Notes: a model not told the origin generated them from the sequence alone. A stretch of 64,000 nucleotides of DNA from Planctomycetota bacterium (GCA_022574595.1 JACZRS010000002.1:62001-126000); one strand, 5' to 3'. Positions 9,779-18,985 are shown, counted from the first letter of the stretch. Program-made: numbers and translations.

Positions 9779-10834
9779 ATGCAGCTTGGTGAAATTCTCA
9801 AAACGGCTAGTCAGCACGACGCATCGGATATACATATTATCAGCGGACATCCGCCGATGATGCGCGTCCATACTGTGATGACTCCTATGGACTGTCCTAT
9901 ATTAACTCCTGAAGCGGTGGAAATCGCGCTTAAGGAGATGACTAATACTGAACAGAGAGAAGTCTTTGAAAAGCAAAAGGATCTGGACCTCTCATACCAT
10001 GTTGAAGGACTCGGGCGCTATCGTGTTAACGCACACCGTCAACGAGGCACTATTGGATTGGCTTTGCGTACTATCAAGGAAAATGTTCCGCCATTGGAAG
10101 AATTGAATCTACCTGAAGTCATTTCTCGTTTGACTTATCTTCCGCGTGGCTTAGTCCTAGTAACCGGAGACACAGGTTCCGGAAAGTCAACGACTCTAGC
10201 AGCAATGATCCAAGCGATGAACGAACGATATCGCAAGCACATTATCACACTTGAAGATCCTGTGGAATATGTGTTTAAGTCCAACAAATGTTTAATTGAG
10301 CAGCGCGAACTAGGTATGGACATGCCTAGCTTTGCTTCAGGTCTTAAGCACGCACTGCGTCAAGACCCTGACATCATACTCGTTGGCGAAATGCGAGATC
10401 TAGATACTTCAGCCCTTGCGATCTCCGCAGCTGAAACTGGCCACTTGGTTCTCTCGACCTTGCATACAGTTAACGCTTCGCAAACGGTTGAGCGAATTAT
10501 TGATATGTATCCAGCTGGGCAGCAGAATCAAATTCGATCAATGTTATCTAATACATTGCAGGCAGTGGTTTCACAAACACTGTTCAGCCGCGTTGATAAG
10601 CCTGGCATGGCACCAGCAGTTGAGGTCATGCTTTGCACCCCGGCTATTCGAAACATCATCCGTGAGTCTCGAACGTTTGAGATTCCTAACGTCATTGATA
10701 CCAACAGGCAGATGGGAATGGTAAGCCTGGATAACTCGATTGCGGAATTGTATTTCAATGGTCTGATCAGCCGCGAAGATGCGGTGGCTCAGGCTGCGTA
10801 TCCCGACAAGTTGGAGCGGCAGCTAGCTGCGTAA
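9779..10834 (+). CDS. pilT: Type IV pilus retraction ATPase PilT
   Basis: Hexameric motor that depolymerises the type IV pilus at the inner membrane and drives twitching. The first in-frame ATG is 9755, but GGGGAG at 9765-9770 sits 8 bp before ATG 9779, giving a normal 351-aa product starting MQLGEIL. The N-terminal PAS-like domain includes SDIHIISGHPPMMR. Walker A is GDTGSGKST, the Asp box ITLEDPVEYVF, Walker B DPDIILVGEMRD and the His box HLVLSTLHT. AIRNIIRES near the C-terminus matches the PilT-specific AIRNLIRE signature, separating it from PilB. First gene of a pilT-pilC-pilin set; the polymerising ATPase PilB and the secretin are not in the window. Confidence 0.95.
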   Translation: MQLGEILKTASQHDASDIHIISGHPPMMRVHTVMTPMDCPILTPEAVEIALKEMTNTEQREVFEKQKDLDLSYHVEGLGRYRVNAHRQRGTIGLALRTIKENVPPLEELNLPEVISRLTYLPRGLVLVTGDTGSGKSTTLAAMIQAMNERYRKHIITLEDPVEYVFKSNKCLIEQRELGMDMPSFASGLKHALRQDPDIILVGEMRDLDTSALAISAAETGHLVLSTLHTVNASQTVERIIDMYPAGQQNQIRSMLSNTLQAVVSQTLFSRVDKPGMAPAVEVMLCTPAIRNIIRESRTFEIPNVIDTNRQMGMVSLDNSIAELYFNGLISREDAVAQAAYPDKLERQLAA

Positions 10835-10855
10835 TCGGTTAAGGATGTCCTAGTA

Positions 10856-12082
10856 ATGCCTCAATATCGCTTCCAAGCGCGACATTCATCCGGCCAGCTT
10901 CAAGCTGGGACACTTGCTGCCGAAAGTGCAGGAGCAGCAGCAGCTATCCTGCGCAATCAAGGACACCATGTCCTGCAATTGGCACCAGTGCAGAATACAT
11001 CTAAGCAAATAGGCAACAAGCTAGTTGCAATCTTAAATTACTCATCGGGTCCAACACAAAAGGACATCCTGGATTTCACGACCCAATTAGCGGTCATGAT
11101 TCGTGCAGGTATCAGTATCAGGGCAGCTCTTGATGGCATTGCTGATCAAGCGGTAAACCCGAAATTCAAGAAGATCCTGCTTCAAATTAAAATGGATGTC
11201 GAATCGGGTAAACAATTCTCAGAAGCCATAGCAAAGTTTCCCAAGCTGTTTGGTCCACTATATGTAAACATGGTCCGCGCTTCGGAAATGTCTGGTTCAT
11301 TCTCTACCATGTTGGATCGAATTGCCGGCTATGTTGCGCAGGAACTTGAAACGCGCAAGATGGTGATTGGCGCCAGTATCTACCCTGGTGTAATTGCGGG
11401 CATGGCAATGAGCGTTACGGTATTCTTGCTGGTATTTGTGCTGCCCAAGTTTGCAGACGTTTTTAAGGGCAAGGAAGATCATCTGCCTTGGCCTACGATT
11501 TTTCTTATGGATCTCTCAGCATGGACTGTCAAGTATTGGTGGACCGTGCTTCTGGGACTTGCGCTGTCTTTGGGTGGATTCTTTGCATTCATCAGGACAG
11601 AAGTCGGCAATCTATGGTGGGACAAAATGAAGCTCACCATGCCCCTATTTAAGCGAATGTTCAGAGCGCTCTACATCAGTAGATCACTGCAAACTATGGG
11701 TGAGTTGCTTAATGCAGGTGTACCCATGCTTGATACGTTGGCGATCACTGGTGACATAACAGGCAACGTGCTATACAAGAAAATGTGGCGCGGCGTGTAT
11801 GCCGCGGTCAAGCAAGGTAAGAAAATTCAAACTCAGCTTTCAAAGTCCAAACTCTTGCCGCGATCAGTGATTCAGATGATGGCAGCAGGTGAGGAGTCTG
11901 GCCGATTAGCTGAAGTTCTCGCAGAGGTTTCGGTCTTTTACACCAAGGCTCTGAAGGATGCTATCAAAACCGTTACCAGCATGATTGAACCGATCATGAT
12001 TATATTAATGGGTGCGGTAGTAGGCTTCATTGCCATGGCGATCATCCTGCCGATCTTCAAGATGAGTTCGCTGGTTGGATGA
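10856..12082 (+). CDS. pilC: Type IV pilus inner-membrane platform protein PilC
   Basis: Polytopic GspF/PilC-family protein on which the ATPases act. The 408 aa begin with YRFQARHSSGQLQAGTL, typical of the family N-terminus. Two T2SSF domains follow, at about 70-195 (FTTQLAVMIRAGISI) and 275-400 (SRSLQTMGELLNAGVPM), each ending in a hydrophobic segment (about 175-195 and 380-402). A further transmembrane segment lies at about 225-245. It starts 21 bp after pilT with AAGGATG upstream of the ATG, and its end runs into the next pilin-like gene, consistent with one operon. Confidence 0.95.
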   Translation: MPQYRFQARHSSGQLQAGTLAAESAGAAAAILRNQGHHVLQLAPVQNTSKQIGNKLVAILNYSSGPTQKDILDFTTQLAVMIRAGISIRAALDGIADQAVNPKFKKILLQIKMDVESGKQFSEAIAKFPKLFGPLYVNMVRASEMSGSFSTMLDRIAGYVAQELETRKMVIGASIYPGVIAGMAMSVTVFLLVFVLPKFADVFKGKEDHLPWPTIFLMDLSAWTVKYWWTVLLGLALSLGGFFAFIRTEVGNLWWDKMKLTMPLFKRMFRALYISRSLQTMGELLNAGVPMLDTLAITGDITGNVLYKKMWRGVYAAVKQGKKIQTQLSKSKLLPRSVIQMMAAGEESGRLAEVLAEVSVFYTKALKDAIKTVTSMIEPIMIILMGAVVGFIAMAIILPIFKMSSLVG

Positions 12083-12119
12083 TTTTACGGACTTTGGAGG
12101 CGCTAAGGGAGTGGGAAGT

Positions 12120-12701
12120 ATGATCTTCACACCACCAGTACGACGGAATAAACGTTCTAGCTGCCGCATTGGCTTTACACTGATTGAAACTGCACTGGCA
12201 ACAATCATCGTAGGCGTAGGTGTCTTATCCATTGTCAGCGCGCAACAAGCTTTCCACCAGAAAAACAGTTGGTCAACACACGCAAGCACTGCAACGTTTC
12301 TTGGTAATGAGATTCGTGAGATGACCATGCTACTTCCCAGGCATGATCCGGTAACCGGAGACGAGATGTGGGGCTCTGAACCAAACGAATCGTTTGTTGG
12401 AGACTTTGACGATCTGGATGATTTTGATGGTGACGGTAGTGGGTTGATTTTTTCAGCCGCTCTAAACAACGGCCCAATTAATGCAATGCGCCAAATTATT
12501 CCAAACATGGATGGTTGGGCGCAGACCGTTACGGTTAGCAATATCGATTACTTCGACATTAATTTCTATGAACCAGATTTTCCGGCAGGATTGGACCCAC
12601 CTACCACAATGGTCAAGGTTGAAGTTGTTGTTACATACGAAGCGCCCGGTGCAGCGCAACCCACAGAAATGACTCGCGTCACGTGGATATCCGCTCGCTA
12701 A
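12120..12701 (+). CDS. Minor pilin, PilV-like
   Basis: A 193-aa protein with a type III (prepilin) signal: basic leader, then GFTLIETALATIIVGVG, in which cleavage after Gly leaves an N-terminal Phe and Glu at position +5. The hydrophobic helix of about 20 residues is normal for a pilin or pseudopilin. An upstream TTG at 12075 keeps the frame open, but GGGAG at 12107-12111 places the start at ATG 12120. The globular part is acidic (DFDDLDDFDGDGSG), possibly metal binding. By order and size it resembles PilV/GspI-type minor pilins that prime assembly. Confidence 0.8.
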   Translation: MIFTPPVRRNKRSSCRIGFTLIETALATIIVGVGVLSIVSAQQAFHQKNSWSTHASTATFLGNEIREMTMLLPRHDPVTGDEMWGSEPNESFVGDFDDLDDFDGDGSGLIFSAALNNGPINAMRQIIPNMDGWAQTVTVSNIDYFDINFYEPDFPAGLDPPTTMVKVEVVVTYEAPGAAQPTEMTRVTWISAR

Positions 12702-12772
12702 ATGCGTGGGATTCGATTGGCGTTATTTTTTGATGAAACTCACACATGAGTTGGAGGCGTGGAGAAACTGCT

Positions 12773-15268
12773 ATGAACCAACAACCTAATGCAACATTTC
12801 TCGAGCAACGATTGACAAAGCCTCGAGGAAAACCAACATACAAACGCCGAGGTGTTTCTTCAGTCCTGGCGATGATGTTCATGGTTATCTTCGGCTCATT
12901 AGCAGCTGCTATGGCGGTTGTTGCACAAGGTAATTTGCGCACAGCTGATTCCGCGCTGCAAGTATCACGAGCCATGAGCGCAGCAGAGACTGGTCTAACC
13001 TTTGCTATAGCCAGACTTTCTTCTGAAGCCAAGCGCTTCGTCATCGAAAAGGGTGTAGTCGATGGAGATTTCGCAGCAGATCTTTGGAGCGGTACTGTAA
13101 ACCAAGCTGCAGATGGCGACCTTACTATCCTGCCTTCTGATGGATACGATGACAGCGCCAGCACCCCAACGAATGTTGTTGAGGCAATACGCAATGCACA
13201 CCTGGCAGATTCACACTCATTCGATAAGGTTATAGGTGACGCTGCCCTGCCAAATATTGACTTTGTATTTGGTATTTTGCGTGTTAAGCCCATCGCACTT
13301 TCCACAGATGCCAATGGGGATCCCGACCCACAAGCTGCCTACTTCCGTTTGAAGTATGAATTGCTTGCAGACGAGCCATTTATTCGCGTTACCTGCCAGG
13401 GTTTTAGCGGCAAGATTTCTCGTACACTGCAGATGGACTTTAGGATTGACAAAAGAATCGAATTTGCGATTCTCAGCCCCAATCGAATTATGATTGGTAA
13501 GAACGTACGCGTCGAAGGGCCTCTTGGTTCACGTTACGGTATTGACCCACTTACGGGTTTACCAAACGCTTCAGAACTTAATCCTACAAACGGCCATCCA
13601 CTAGTAATGAAAAGCGATTTTTATTACCTGGATGCAGCGCTCGACTTGATCATAGATAAGCTATATGACCAAGTTATGCTTTTCGATGAAGATAACGATG
13701 GGCGCTTGCGACCGGATCACCCAACCGAATCATTAGGTTTGGCAGACCCCGACTTGTTCGATTACAACGGCGATGAATACGTTGATGATTTCGATCTGTT
13801 CATGGCATACTACGATGGCATGTTCGGTAATGGTGATGGCCAAGTAGAAATAGGCGTTGAATTTATTGATGACAACCAACTAGCGCGATTGATCGATCAA
13901 GCGTATCCAGACAGGGACGGCGACGGTCTACTCGGGACGGCCAGCGATAGAGCCTTGGGTTACGACGACGGTTTCATAGACAATGATGATCTGTACGCCA
14001 AAGTGCATGGCAGACTAGCGTTTGCTGTGTCACAGGCTGCGTGGGAAGCTGCACATCCACCTAGCTTCCATGCTGTGGTTCAGGGGCCTGTTCGTAGTGA
14101 TATTGATGTATCCCCGGTTGAGTTTGAAGTAAGCGATGAAGATCTGCGTGAAATCACTACGGATATGTTTTCTGATACACAAACTTGGTTTGATGTCACT
14201 GCAACGGCAGCTAACTTTGCTACAGATGTAGTCGATGGCATTGCCTCTGGAGGAGAGTACGTTGCCCCTGGTGTACCTGAATACGACGATGGCTCTACTT
14301 GGGAAGAAGTGCCCTTTGGTGCTGCCACTGCGGGTGGTGCAGCGTATGATTTTTATAGACGAGAGATCTACCGCAATATGACTTTCACAAATGCGCGTAT
14401 TCCAATCGGTAGCAACGCACTTTTCGAGAACTGTACATTTGTCGGCGTAACGTATATCGACTCGAATGCTGATTGCAGCCATGAAAACTGGAACTATGCG
14501 GGCGCACTTCAACGCGTCGAAGATCCTCCAGGTTCGGGTACTTATGTTTACGAGGAAAAATTCCCAGGACTTGAAGCTGCGCTTACGGATCTCACACCCG
14601 TACCAGACTCACGCGTATTTTCAAATAACGTCCGTTTTCATGGCTGCACCTTCCTTGGCTCAATTTCGGGAATCAAGCCTGATGAGTACACACACTGGCG
14701 CAACAAAGTACAGATAACCGGTGAAACAAGATTCTACATTGATGAAGATGATCCCGATCTGCTTCAAGAGATTGCTGATGGTAATCCAGATGCACCCGGT
14801 TGGCTTGCCGCAATTCAAGGCATAGGCGCTGCGGATATAGCTGAACTTGAAAAGAGTTCGCTATTACTTGCAGGTTGGTCGGTTGATGTTGGTAACTTTA
14901 CTAACGATCAAGACGTTGATCCCGCATTAACACCTAAGGTAAAACTCAAAGGAACGATTGTGGCGGGAATCCTGGATGTTCGTGGTACTGCGGACATCTT
15001 TGGAACTTTGCTCATGACTTTCAGGCCCGTGGAAGGGGAAGGCCCACTATTTTATGGTGGCCTGCCTGATGCCTTTAACACGACTATTGGCTACTTCGGA
15101 CCGTCAGATGGTGACGGCGAAGGTGTGGATCCCGATGATGCAACCTTTAACGGATTTGGTGAAATCACACTTCGCTATGATCCAGATGCTATTTTACCTG
15201 ATGGTATACCTTGGCCAATACAGATTGACTCCCAACCTCTCACCTATTTTGAAGGAGGGTCGATGTGA
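12773..15268 (+). CDS. Large PilX-like pilus protein with calcium-type loops
   Basis: An 831-aa protein encoded between two minor pilin genes. Near the N-terminus RRGVSSVLAMMFMVIFGSLA gives a hydrophobic helix, followed by RTADSALQVSRAMSAAETG, which is like PilX/GspK proteins; it lacks the usual Glu5 prepilin motif. A central acidic region (13684-14010) carries DEDNDGRL, DYNGDEYVDDFDLF and DRDGDGLL, which resemble EF-hand or dockerin calcium loops. The C-terminal part is beta-rich, with FENCTFVGVTYID and FHGCTFLGSISG like pentapeptide or beta-helix turns. ATG 12773 is chosen over 12746 because of GGAG at 12761-12764. It could be a tip adhesin or a GspK-like cap. Confidence 0.75.
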   Translation: MNQQPNATFLEQRLTKPRGKPTYKRRGVSSVLAMMFMVIFGSLAAAMAVVAQGNLRTADSALQVSRAMSAAETGLTFAIARLSSEAKRFVIEKGVVDGDFAADLWSGTVNQAADGDLTILPSDGYDDSASTPTNVVEAIRNAHLADSHSFDKVIGDAALPNIDFVFGILRVKPIALSTDANGDPDPQAAYFRLKYELLADEPFIRVTCQGFSGKISRTLQMDFRIDKRIEFAILSPNRIMIGKNVRVEGPLGSRYGIDPLTGLPNASELNPTNGHPLVMKSDFYYLDAALDLIIDKLYDQVMLFDEDNDGRLRPDHPTESLGLADPDLFDYNGDEYVDDFDLFMAYYDGMFGNGDGQVEIGVEFIDDNQLARLIDQAYPDRDGDGLLGTASDRALGYDDGFIDNDDLYAKVHGRLAFAVSQAAWEAAHPPSFHAVVQGPVRSDIDVSPVEFEVSDEDLREITTDMFSDTQTWFDVTATAANFATDVVDGIASGGEYVAPGVPEYDDGSTWEEVPFGAATAGGAAYDFYRREIYRNMTFTNARIPIGSNALFENCTFVGVTYIDSNADCSHENWNYAGALQRVEDPPGSGTYVYEEKFPGLEAALTDLTPVPDSRVFSNNVRFHGCTFLGSISGIKPDEYTHWRNKVQITGETRFYIDEDDPDLLQEIADGNPDAPGWLAAIQGIGAADIAELEKSSLLLAGWSVDVGNFTNDQDVDPALTPKVKLKGTIVAGILDVRGTADIFGTLLMTFRPVEGEGPLFYGGLPDAFNTTIGYFGPSDGDGEGVDPDDATFNGFGEITLRYDPDAILPDGIPWPIQIDSQPLTYFEGGSM

Positions 15269-15870
15269 AACAGTTAAACACTATTACTATTAGCAACAAC
15301 CTTCGTAAAGCTAAACCAATCAGACGAGGCTTTAACCTCGTCGAAATGCTCATCGCTTTGGCTATCACTGGGGCTCTACTTAGCGCAACCATGGTGGCGC
15401 TTGATGCTTCTTTCATGGCTTACCAAACCACCACTGAAGTTGCTTCAACCCACACTATCAGCCGATTGATTATGAACCGAATGCTGACCCTTATTAGAAC
15501 CGGCCAGGAGTTCGGACCATTTCCAATTAACCCACAGGACTCAATCGTTGTTAGTAATGAGATTCAATTCTTCTTGCCTGACGAAAATGGAAATTTGGGC
15601 GATCTGCTTACACTGACATGGAATTCAGCTAGTGAAACACTCTTTGTAACAATTACAGATGCTGCCGGTGAAACTACTTACCCCCTGCTTGAGGGTGTAA
15701 CAGCTTGTCAATTTACCATGGAGTACGAGCTTGGAAGAATACTGCATCGCGCTACAATCGACATGACGATCGTGCCTGATGACAATATGAGTGTCTCATT
15801 GGATGGTGTTAACATCAAACCGATTAGATTAGTCGCATCGGCAATGCCGCGCTCTACAGTTTATCGATAA
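15265..15870 (+). CDS. Minor pilin, PilW-like
   Basis: A 201-aa prepilin. The leader ends RRGFNLVEMLIALAITGALL: cleavage after Gly would leave Phe+1 and Glu+5, as in functional type IV pilins. The start is a GTG that overlaps the TGA of the preceding gene (GTGA, 15265-15268), with a strong GGAGGG just upstream, so the two are probably translationally coupled. The globular domain (about 45-201) is mostly beta and has no cysteine pair. By place and shape it resembles PilW/GspJ-type minor pilins. It is the last gene of the pilus operon and is convergent with the PTPS-like gene 11 bp away. Confidence 0.8.
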   Translation: MKQLNTITISNNLRKAKPIRRGFNLVEMLIALAITGALLSATMVALDASFMAYQTTTEVASTHTISRLIMNRMLTLIRTGQEFGPFPINPQDSIVVSNEIQFFLPDENGNLGDLLTLTWNSASETLFVTITDAAGETTYPLLEGVTACQFTMEYELGRILHRATIDMTIVPDDNMSVSLDGVNIKPIRLVASAMPRSTVYR

Positions 15871-15881
15871 GCAGCAGGCGC

Positions 15882-16244
15882 TTACGGACGGTAAGTCGCT
15901 ACGCAATTTGGCGCTTCGGTAACGCTAACACACTTAATCTTTACACCGCTGGGCAGCAACTTGGAAATCTGCTCAGCGATGTGCTGCGCTATAAGCTCTG
16001 CGGTTGGGTTGATATTTGTAAACGGTTCAACTGCGCCAATATCTTTCCCAATAAAAGGCTCGATCACCTTTGAAAGCTGAGCTTCGATTTGGTGAAAATC
16101 TACTAGCAAGCCGTCCCCATCGAGCTTGTCGCCTTGAACAACAACCTTAACCTTCCAATCGTGTTCATGTATCTGTTCAGCCTCGCCTGCAATGGTAATC
16201 GCGTGAGTTGCTCGAAATGTCTGCTTGATGGATAGCTCGTACAT
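15882..16244 (-). CDS. 6-pyruvoyl-tetrahydropterin synthase/QueD family protein
   Basis: A 120-aa single T-fold protein. Zinc-ligand histidines are visible as His14 and the pair His26/His28 (IHEHDW), and a late Glu in VTEAPNC matches the pterin-anchoring Glu. QueD and PTPS enzymes normally carry a catalytic Cys four residues before the HxH pair; here that position is Ala22. The protein may therefore catalyse a different cleavage, or use a neighbouring Glu (21 or 23) as in PTPS-III-like enzymes. No queC, queE or folE is nearby. I place it in the family but do not name the reaction. Confidence 0.8.
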   Translation of the reverse strand: MYELSIKQTFRATHAITIAGEAEQIHEHDWKVKVVVQGDKLDGDGLLVDFHQIEAQLSKVIEPFIGKDIGAVEPFTNINPTAELIAQHIAEQISKLLPSGVKIKCVSVTEAPNCVATYRP

Positions 16245-16309
16245 GGCAGAGGCAGTATAGGGAATCCCTCACGAACCGGCGAAGCGTTTACAGGCTATCC
16301 TTAACGCCC

Positions 16310-17692
16310 ATGAGTGATAAGAGTGATCCATCAAACGCACCACTAATGCTCTCCGTATCCGGAGCGCGAGGAATCGTTGGCAAAACCATGACGCCTGGCG
16401 TGGCTATGGATTTTGCAGCTGCGTTCGGGTCATTTATAAATAAAAAGGGAGCAAGGATATGTCTAGGCCGCGATAGCCGCCCTTCAGGTGAAGCGCTAGC
16501 AGCATCAGCAGCAGCGGGGCTTGCTTCGGTTGGATGCAGCGTGATTGATCTTGGTTTGGTGCCTACGCCAACCGTTGGGGTGATGATTAACACCCATCAA
16601 GCGGATGGTGGGATGATGATTACCGCTTCGCATAACCCTGGCCAATGGAATGGGATTAAATGTCTTAATAGTGATGGGGCTGCACCAGCAGCTAATGATG
16701 TGCAGCAAATCATTAAGCGATTCAAAGATAAAGACTTTGATCTAGCATCAAACGATTCAATAACGCAAGATGGATCGGGTAACGAAACACACGTTGCATT
16801 AGTGCTAGCGAATATTGATCCCGAACCGATTCGCAGTTGCAAATTCAGGGTTGTGCTTGATTCGATTAACGGGGCTGGCTGCGTTAGTGGCCGAATGTTA
16901 CTGGAACAACTCGGCTGCGAGATCGTACAAATTAATGACAAGCCCGATGGTAACTTCGCGCACACTCCCGAACCAACCCAGGAAAACCTAACCGACCTGG
17001 CAAAGATAACCGCGCGCCAATCCGCCGCTTGCGGCTTCGCGACAGACCCCGATGCAGACCGCTTAGCAATCGTAGACGAAAACGGCTACTACATAGGCGA
17101 AGAATACACACTAGTTCTAGCAGCAAAACGCATTATGGATATCCAAGGCGGCGGCCCGTTAGCTACCAACCTATCAACCAGCAGAATGATCGATGATCTT
17201 GCAAGCAATTACCCAGACGCAAATGTAATCCGCACCGCAGTAGGCGAAGCAAACGTAGCAAGCGCAATGCGCGCATCAAAAGCAATCCTGGGCGGAGAAG
17301 GCAACGGCGGCGTAATCTACCCACCAGTCTGCTACATACGCGACAGCCTTTCATCCATGGCCTTAGTCCTAAGTTTGCTAGCGGCAGAACAAAACACCCT
17401 AAGCGAAATTGTTGCGGATCTCCCCCACTACCAAATGATCAAACAAAAATTCGATCTAACCAACCTAGGCGGCCTGGAAGCAGTCAGCGAAATGATCAAA
17501 AAGGTCGAAACCCATTTCACAAACGAAAAAATAAACAACATTGATGGCATACGCGTAGATTTCACAGAAGGTTGGGTACATCTAAGACCAAGCAACACCG
17601 AACCAATTGTGCGCCTAATCGCAGAAGCCAAAACCCAACAAGCCGCAGAAGAATTAATGCACAAAATCGGCAGTGTTGCAGGGTTAGGGTGA
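16310..17692 (+). CDS. glmM: Phosphoglucosamine/phosphomannomutase family enzyme (GlmM-like)
   Basis: Alpha-D-phosphohexomutase of 460 aa. Domain 1 holds the phosphoserine loop ITASHNPGQWNGIK, domain 2 the metal loop DPDADRLAI, domain 3 the sugar loop GEGNGGVIYP, and domain 4 the phosphate loop RPSNTEPIVR. GEGNGGVI is close to archaeal-type phosphoglucosamine mutases, so conversion of GlcN-6-P to GlcN-1-P is likely; phosphomannomutase or phosphoglucomutase activity cannot be excluded. Codon use changes sharply within the gene: in an early excerpt 28 of 37 codons end in G/T, in a late one only 3 of 40. It overlaps the convergent HEAT gene by 9 bp. Confidence 0.88.
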   Translation: MSDKSDPSNAPLMLSVSGARGIVGKTMTPGVAMDFAAAFGSFINKKGARICLGRDSRPSGEALAASAAAGLASVGCSVIDLGLVPTPTVGVMINTHQADGGMMITASHNPGQWNGIKCLNSDGAAPAANDVQQIIKRFKDKDFDLASNDSITQDGSGNETHVALVLANIDPEPIRSCKFRVVLDSINGAGCVSGRMLLEQLGCEIVQINDKPDGNFAHTPEPTQENLTDLAKITARQSAACGFATDPDADRLAIVDENGYYIGEEYTLVLAAKRIMDIQGGGPLATNLSTSRMIDDLASNYPDANVIRTAVGEANVASAMRASKAILGGEGNGGVIYPPVCYIRDSLSSMALVLSLLAAEQNTLSEIVADLPHYQMIKQKFDLTNLGGLEAVSEMIKKVETHFTNEKINNIDGIRVDFTEGWVHLRPSNTEPIVRLIAEAKTQQAAEELMHKIGSVAGLG

Positions 17693-18892
17693 ATCAGCTT
17701 CGATCGATCCTTCAGTAATAGATTTTTCAATCAGATCAATCGCTTTTTGAGCTTCATCTCGTACAAACTCATTTTCATCCTTTCTTAGGATCTCAAGCTT
17801 CGGTAGCATAGCCGCTGCTGCTTTGCCCATTGATCCAAGCAACTGCACGCTATGGCTGCGGGCGCCCATATTTGGATCATCAAGGCCTTTTTCTAATAGA
17901 GGCAGGCATAAAATATATTGCTTTGGATCCCGGGTAAGGTAAGACAATGCCATCATTCTAGACCAAATATCCTCTTCGCTTAGAAGTGATTGAAAAAAAG
18001 AAGTAGCTTGAGGATCACCAGATTCGAATTCTGACAAGGCTGTTAGTATTCCTCTACGAACTCGAATGTCATCTGTCTGAGCGGTTGCTCGCAGCGTTTT
18101 GAAAACGATCCTACTTTGGGGATCGAATTGTACAAGATAAAAGGCTGCTTCGTTGTGAAAATGGTGTGTGTATTTTTCTCCCCATATCTCAAGTATGGCA
18201 AGAACAGTTGCCTCGCGATCCGATGAAGATAATCTATCCCGGTCGTGTAGCCGCCATAACGTCTGCATAGCCTCTAACGAAAACCTTGAATTATCCTCGG
18301 CAATAACTTTAATAAGTGTTTCTGCGATCGTTTCGGTATAAGGCGGCACTTGTTCAAGTAGCCACAAAACTTGTTTTCGGCGATCTTCGCTACGATGTTT
18401 CTGAAGTGATCGTTTACAATTTTTAGCAAGAAAACGCCACTGCCAATCCTCAAGTGCATCCTCATCTACGTACATGAAAGACGACTGATAAGAGCTATTC
18501 CGCTCAGCAATACGGTCGGTAAGTGTATTGAAGACCCACTCGTTGTCGCTGTAACCGACTGCAGCGATTAGAACTACCGTAGGGAAGATTGACTTCCAGC
18601 CATCCTTGCGAACAGTTGGTGTAAGTTCTAGAGAAAAAGAGCCGAGCCATAGGAACATTGAAACAAACGCCCAGCGCCAGCGGCGGCGTGTCTTTTGGAG
18701 TTTGCGTTTGGTCTTTACCGTCTTGCCACATTCGGGGCAGCGCAGGTTTTCTGCTGCCTGCATGTTGTACCAGCACTTGGGACAACGCTTACGGCCTTTA
18801 GCGCGATCTGCAAACATCGCCCAGTAACAAAGCCAAAGTCCCGCTAAACCCAGCAGACCGCCACCAAGCCAGAATAACCAATTTATTGTCAT
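17684..18892 (-). CDS. Membrane-anchored zinc-ribbon and HEAT-repeat protein
   Basis: A 402-aa protein. Residues 4-27 form a transmembrane segment (WLFWLGGGLLGLAGLWLCYW). A short zinc-ribbon-like motif follows: CPKC at 37-40 and CPEC at 52-55. A second hydrophobic stretch lies at about 73-88 and a third near 100-113. From about residue 130 the chain is made of helical pairs, with HEAT/armadillo-like repeats (DIRVRRGILTALSEFESGD, DDPNMGARSHSVQLLGSMG). Proteins joining an N-terminal RCPKCWYxM ribbon to various domains are common in Phycisphaerae (general knowledge, not checked here). Function unknown; HEAT repeats suggest a protein-binding scaffold. Confidence 0.65.
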   Translation of the reverse strand: MTINWLFWLGGGLLGLAGLWLCYWAMFADRAKGRKRCPKCWYNMQAAENLRCPECGKTVKTKRKLQKTRRRWRWAFVSMFLWLGSFSLELTPTVRKDGWKSIFPTVVLIAAVGYSDNEWVFNTLTDRIAERNSSYQSSFMYVDEDALEDWQWRFLAKNCKRSLQKHRSEDRRKQVLWLLEQVPPYTETIAETLIKVIAEDNSRFSLEAMQTLWRLHDRDRLSSSDREATVLAILEIWGEKYTHHFHNEAAFYLVQFDPQSRIVFKTLRATAQTDDIRVRRGILTALSEFESGDPQATSFFQSLLSEEDIWSRMMALSYLTRDPKQYILCLPLLEKGLDDPNMGARSHSVQLLGSMGKAAAAMLPKLEILRKDENEFVRDEAQKAIDLIEKSITEGSIEADSP

Positions 18893-18933
18893 GGTAATAT
18901 AAGTATATACGAGATTATTTAAGTGTGTGGTGC

Positions 18934-18962
18934 CACGGGTTCACGCGCAGCGGAAACCCGTG
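18934..18962. repeat. Short inverted repeat (hairpin 1)
   Basis: CACGGGTT at 18934-18941 pairs with AACCCGTG at 18955-18962 around a 13-nt loop. First of several GC-rich dyads in the gap between the Nudix gene and the HEAT gene. Confidence 0.7.
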
Positions 18963-18985
18963 TTCTACGCTCGTTGGTAGTTGAG

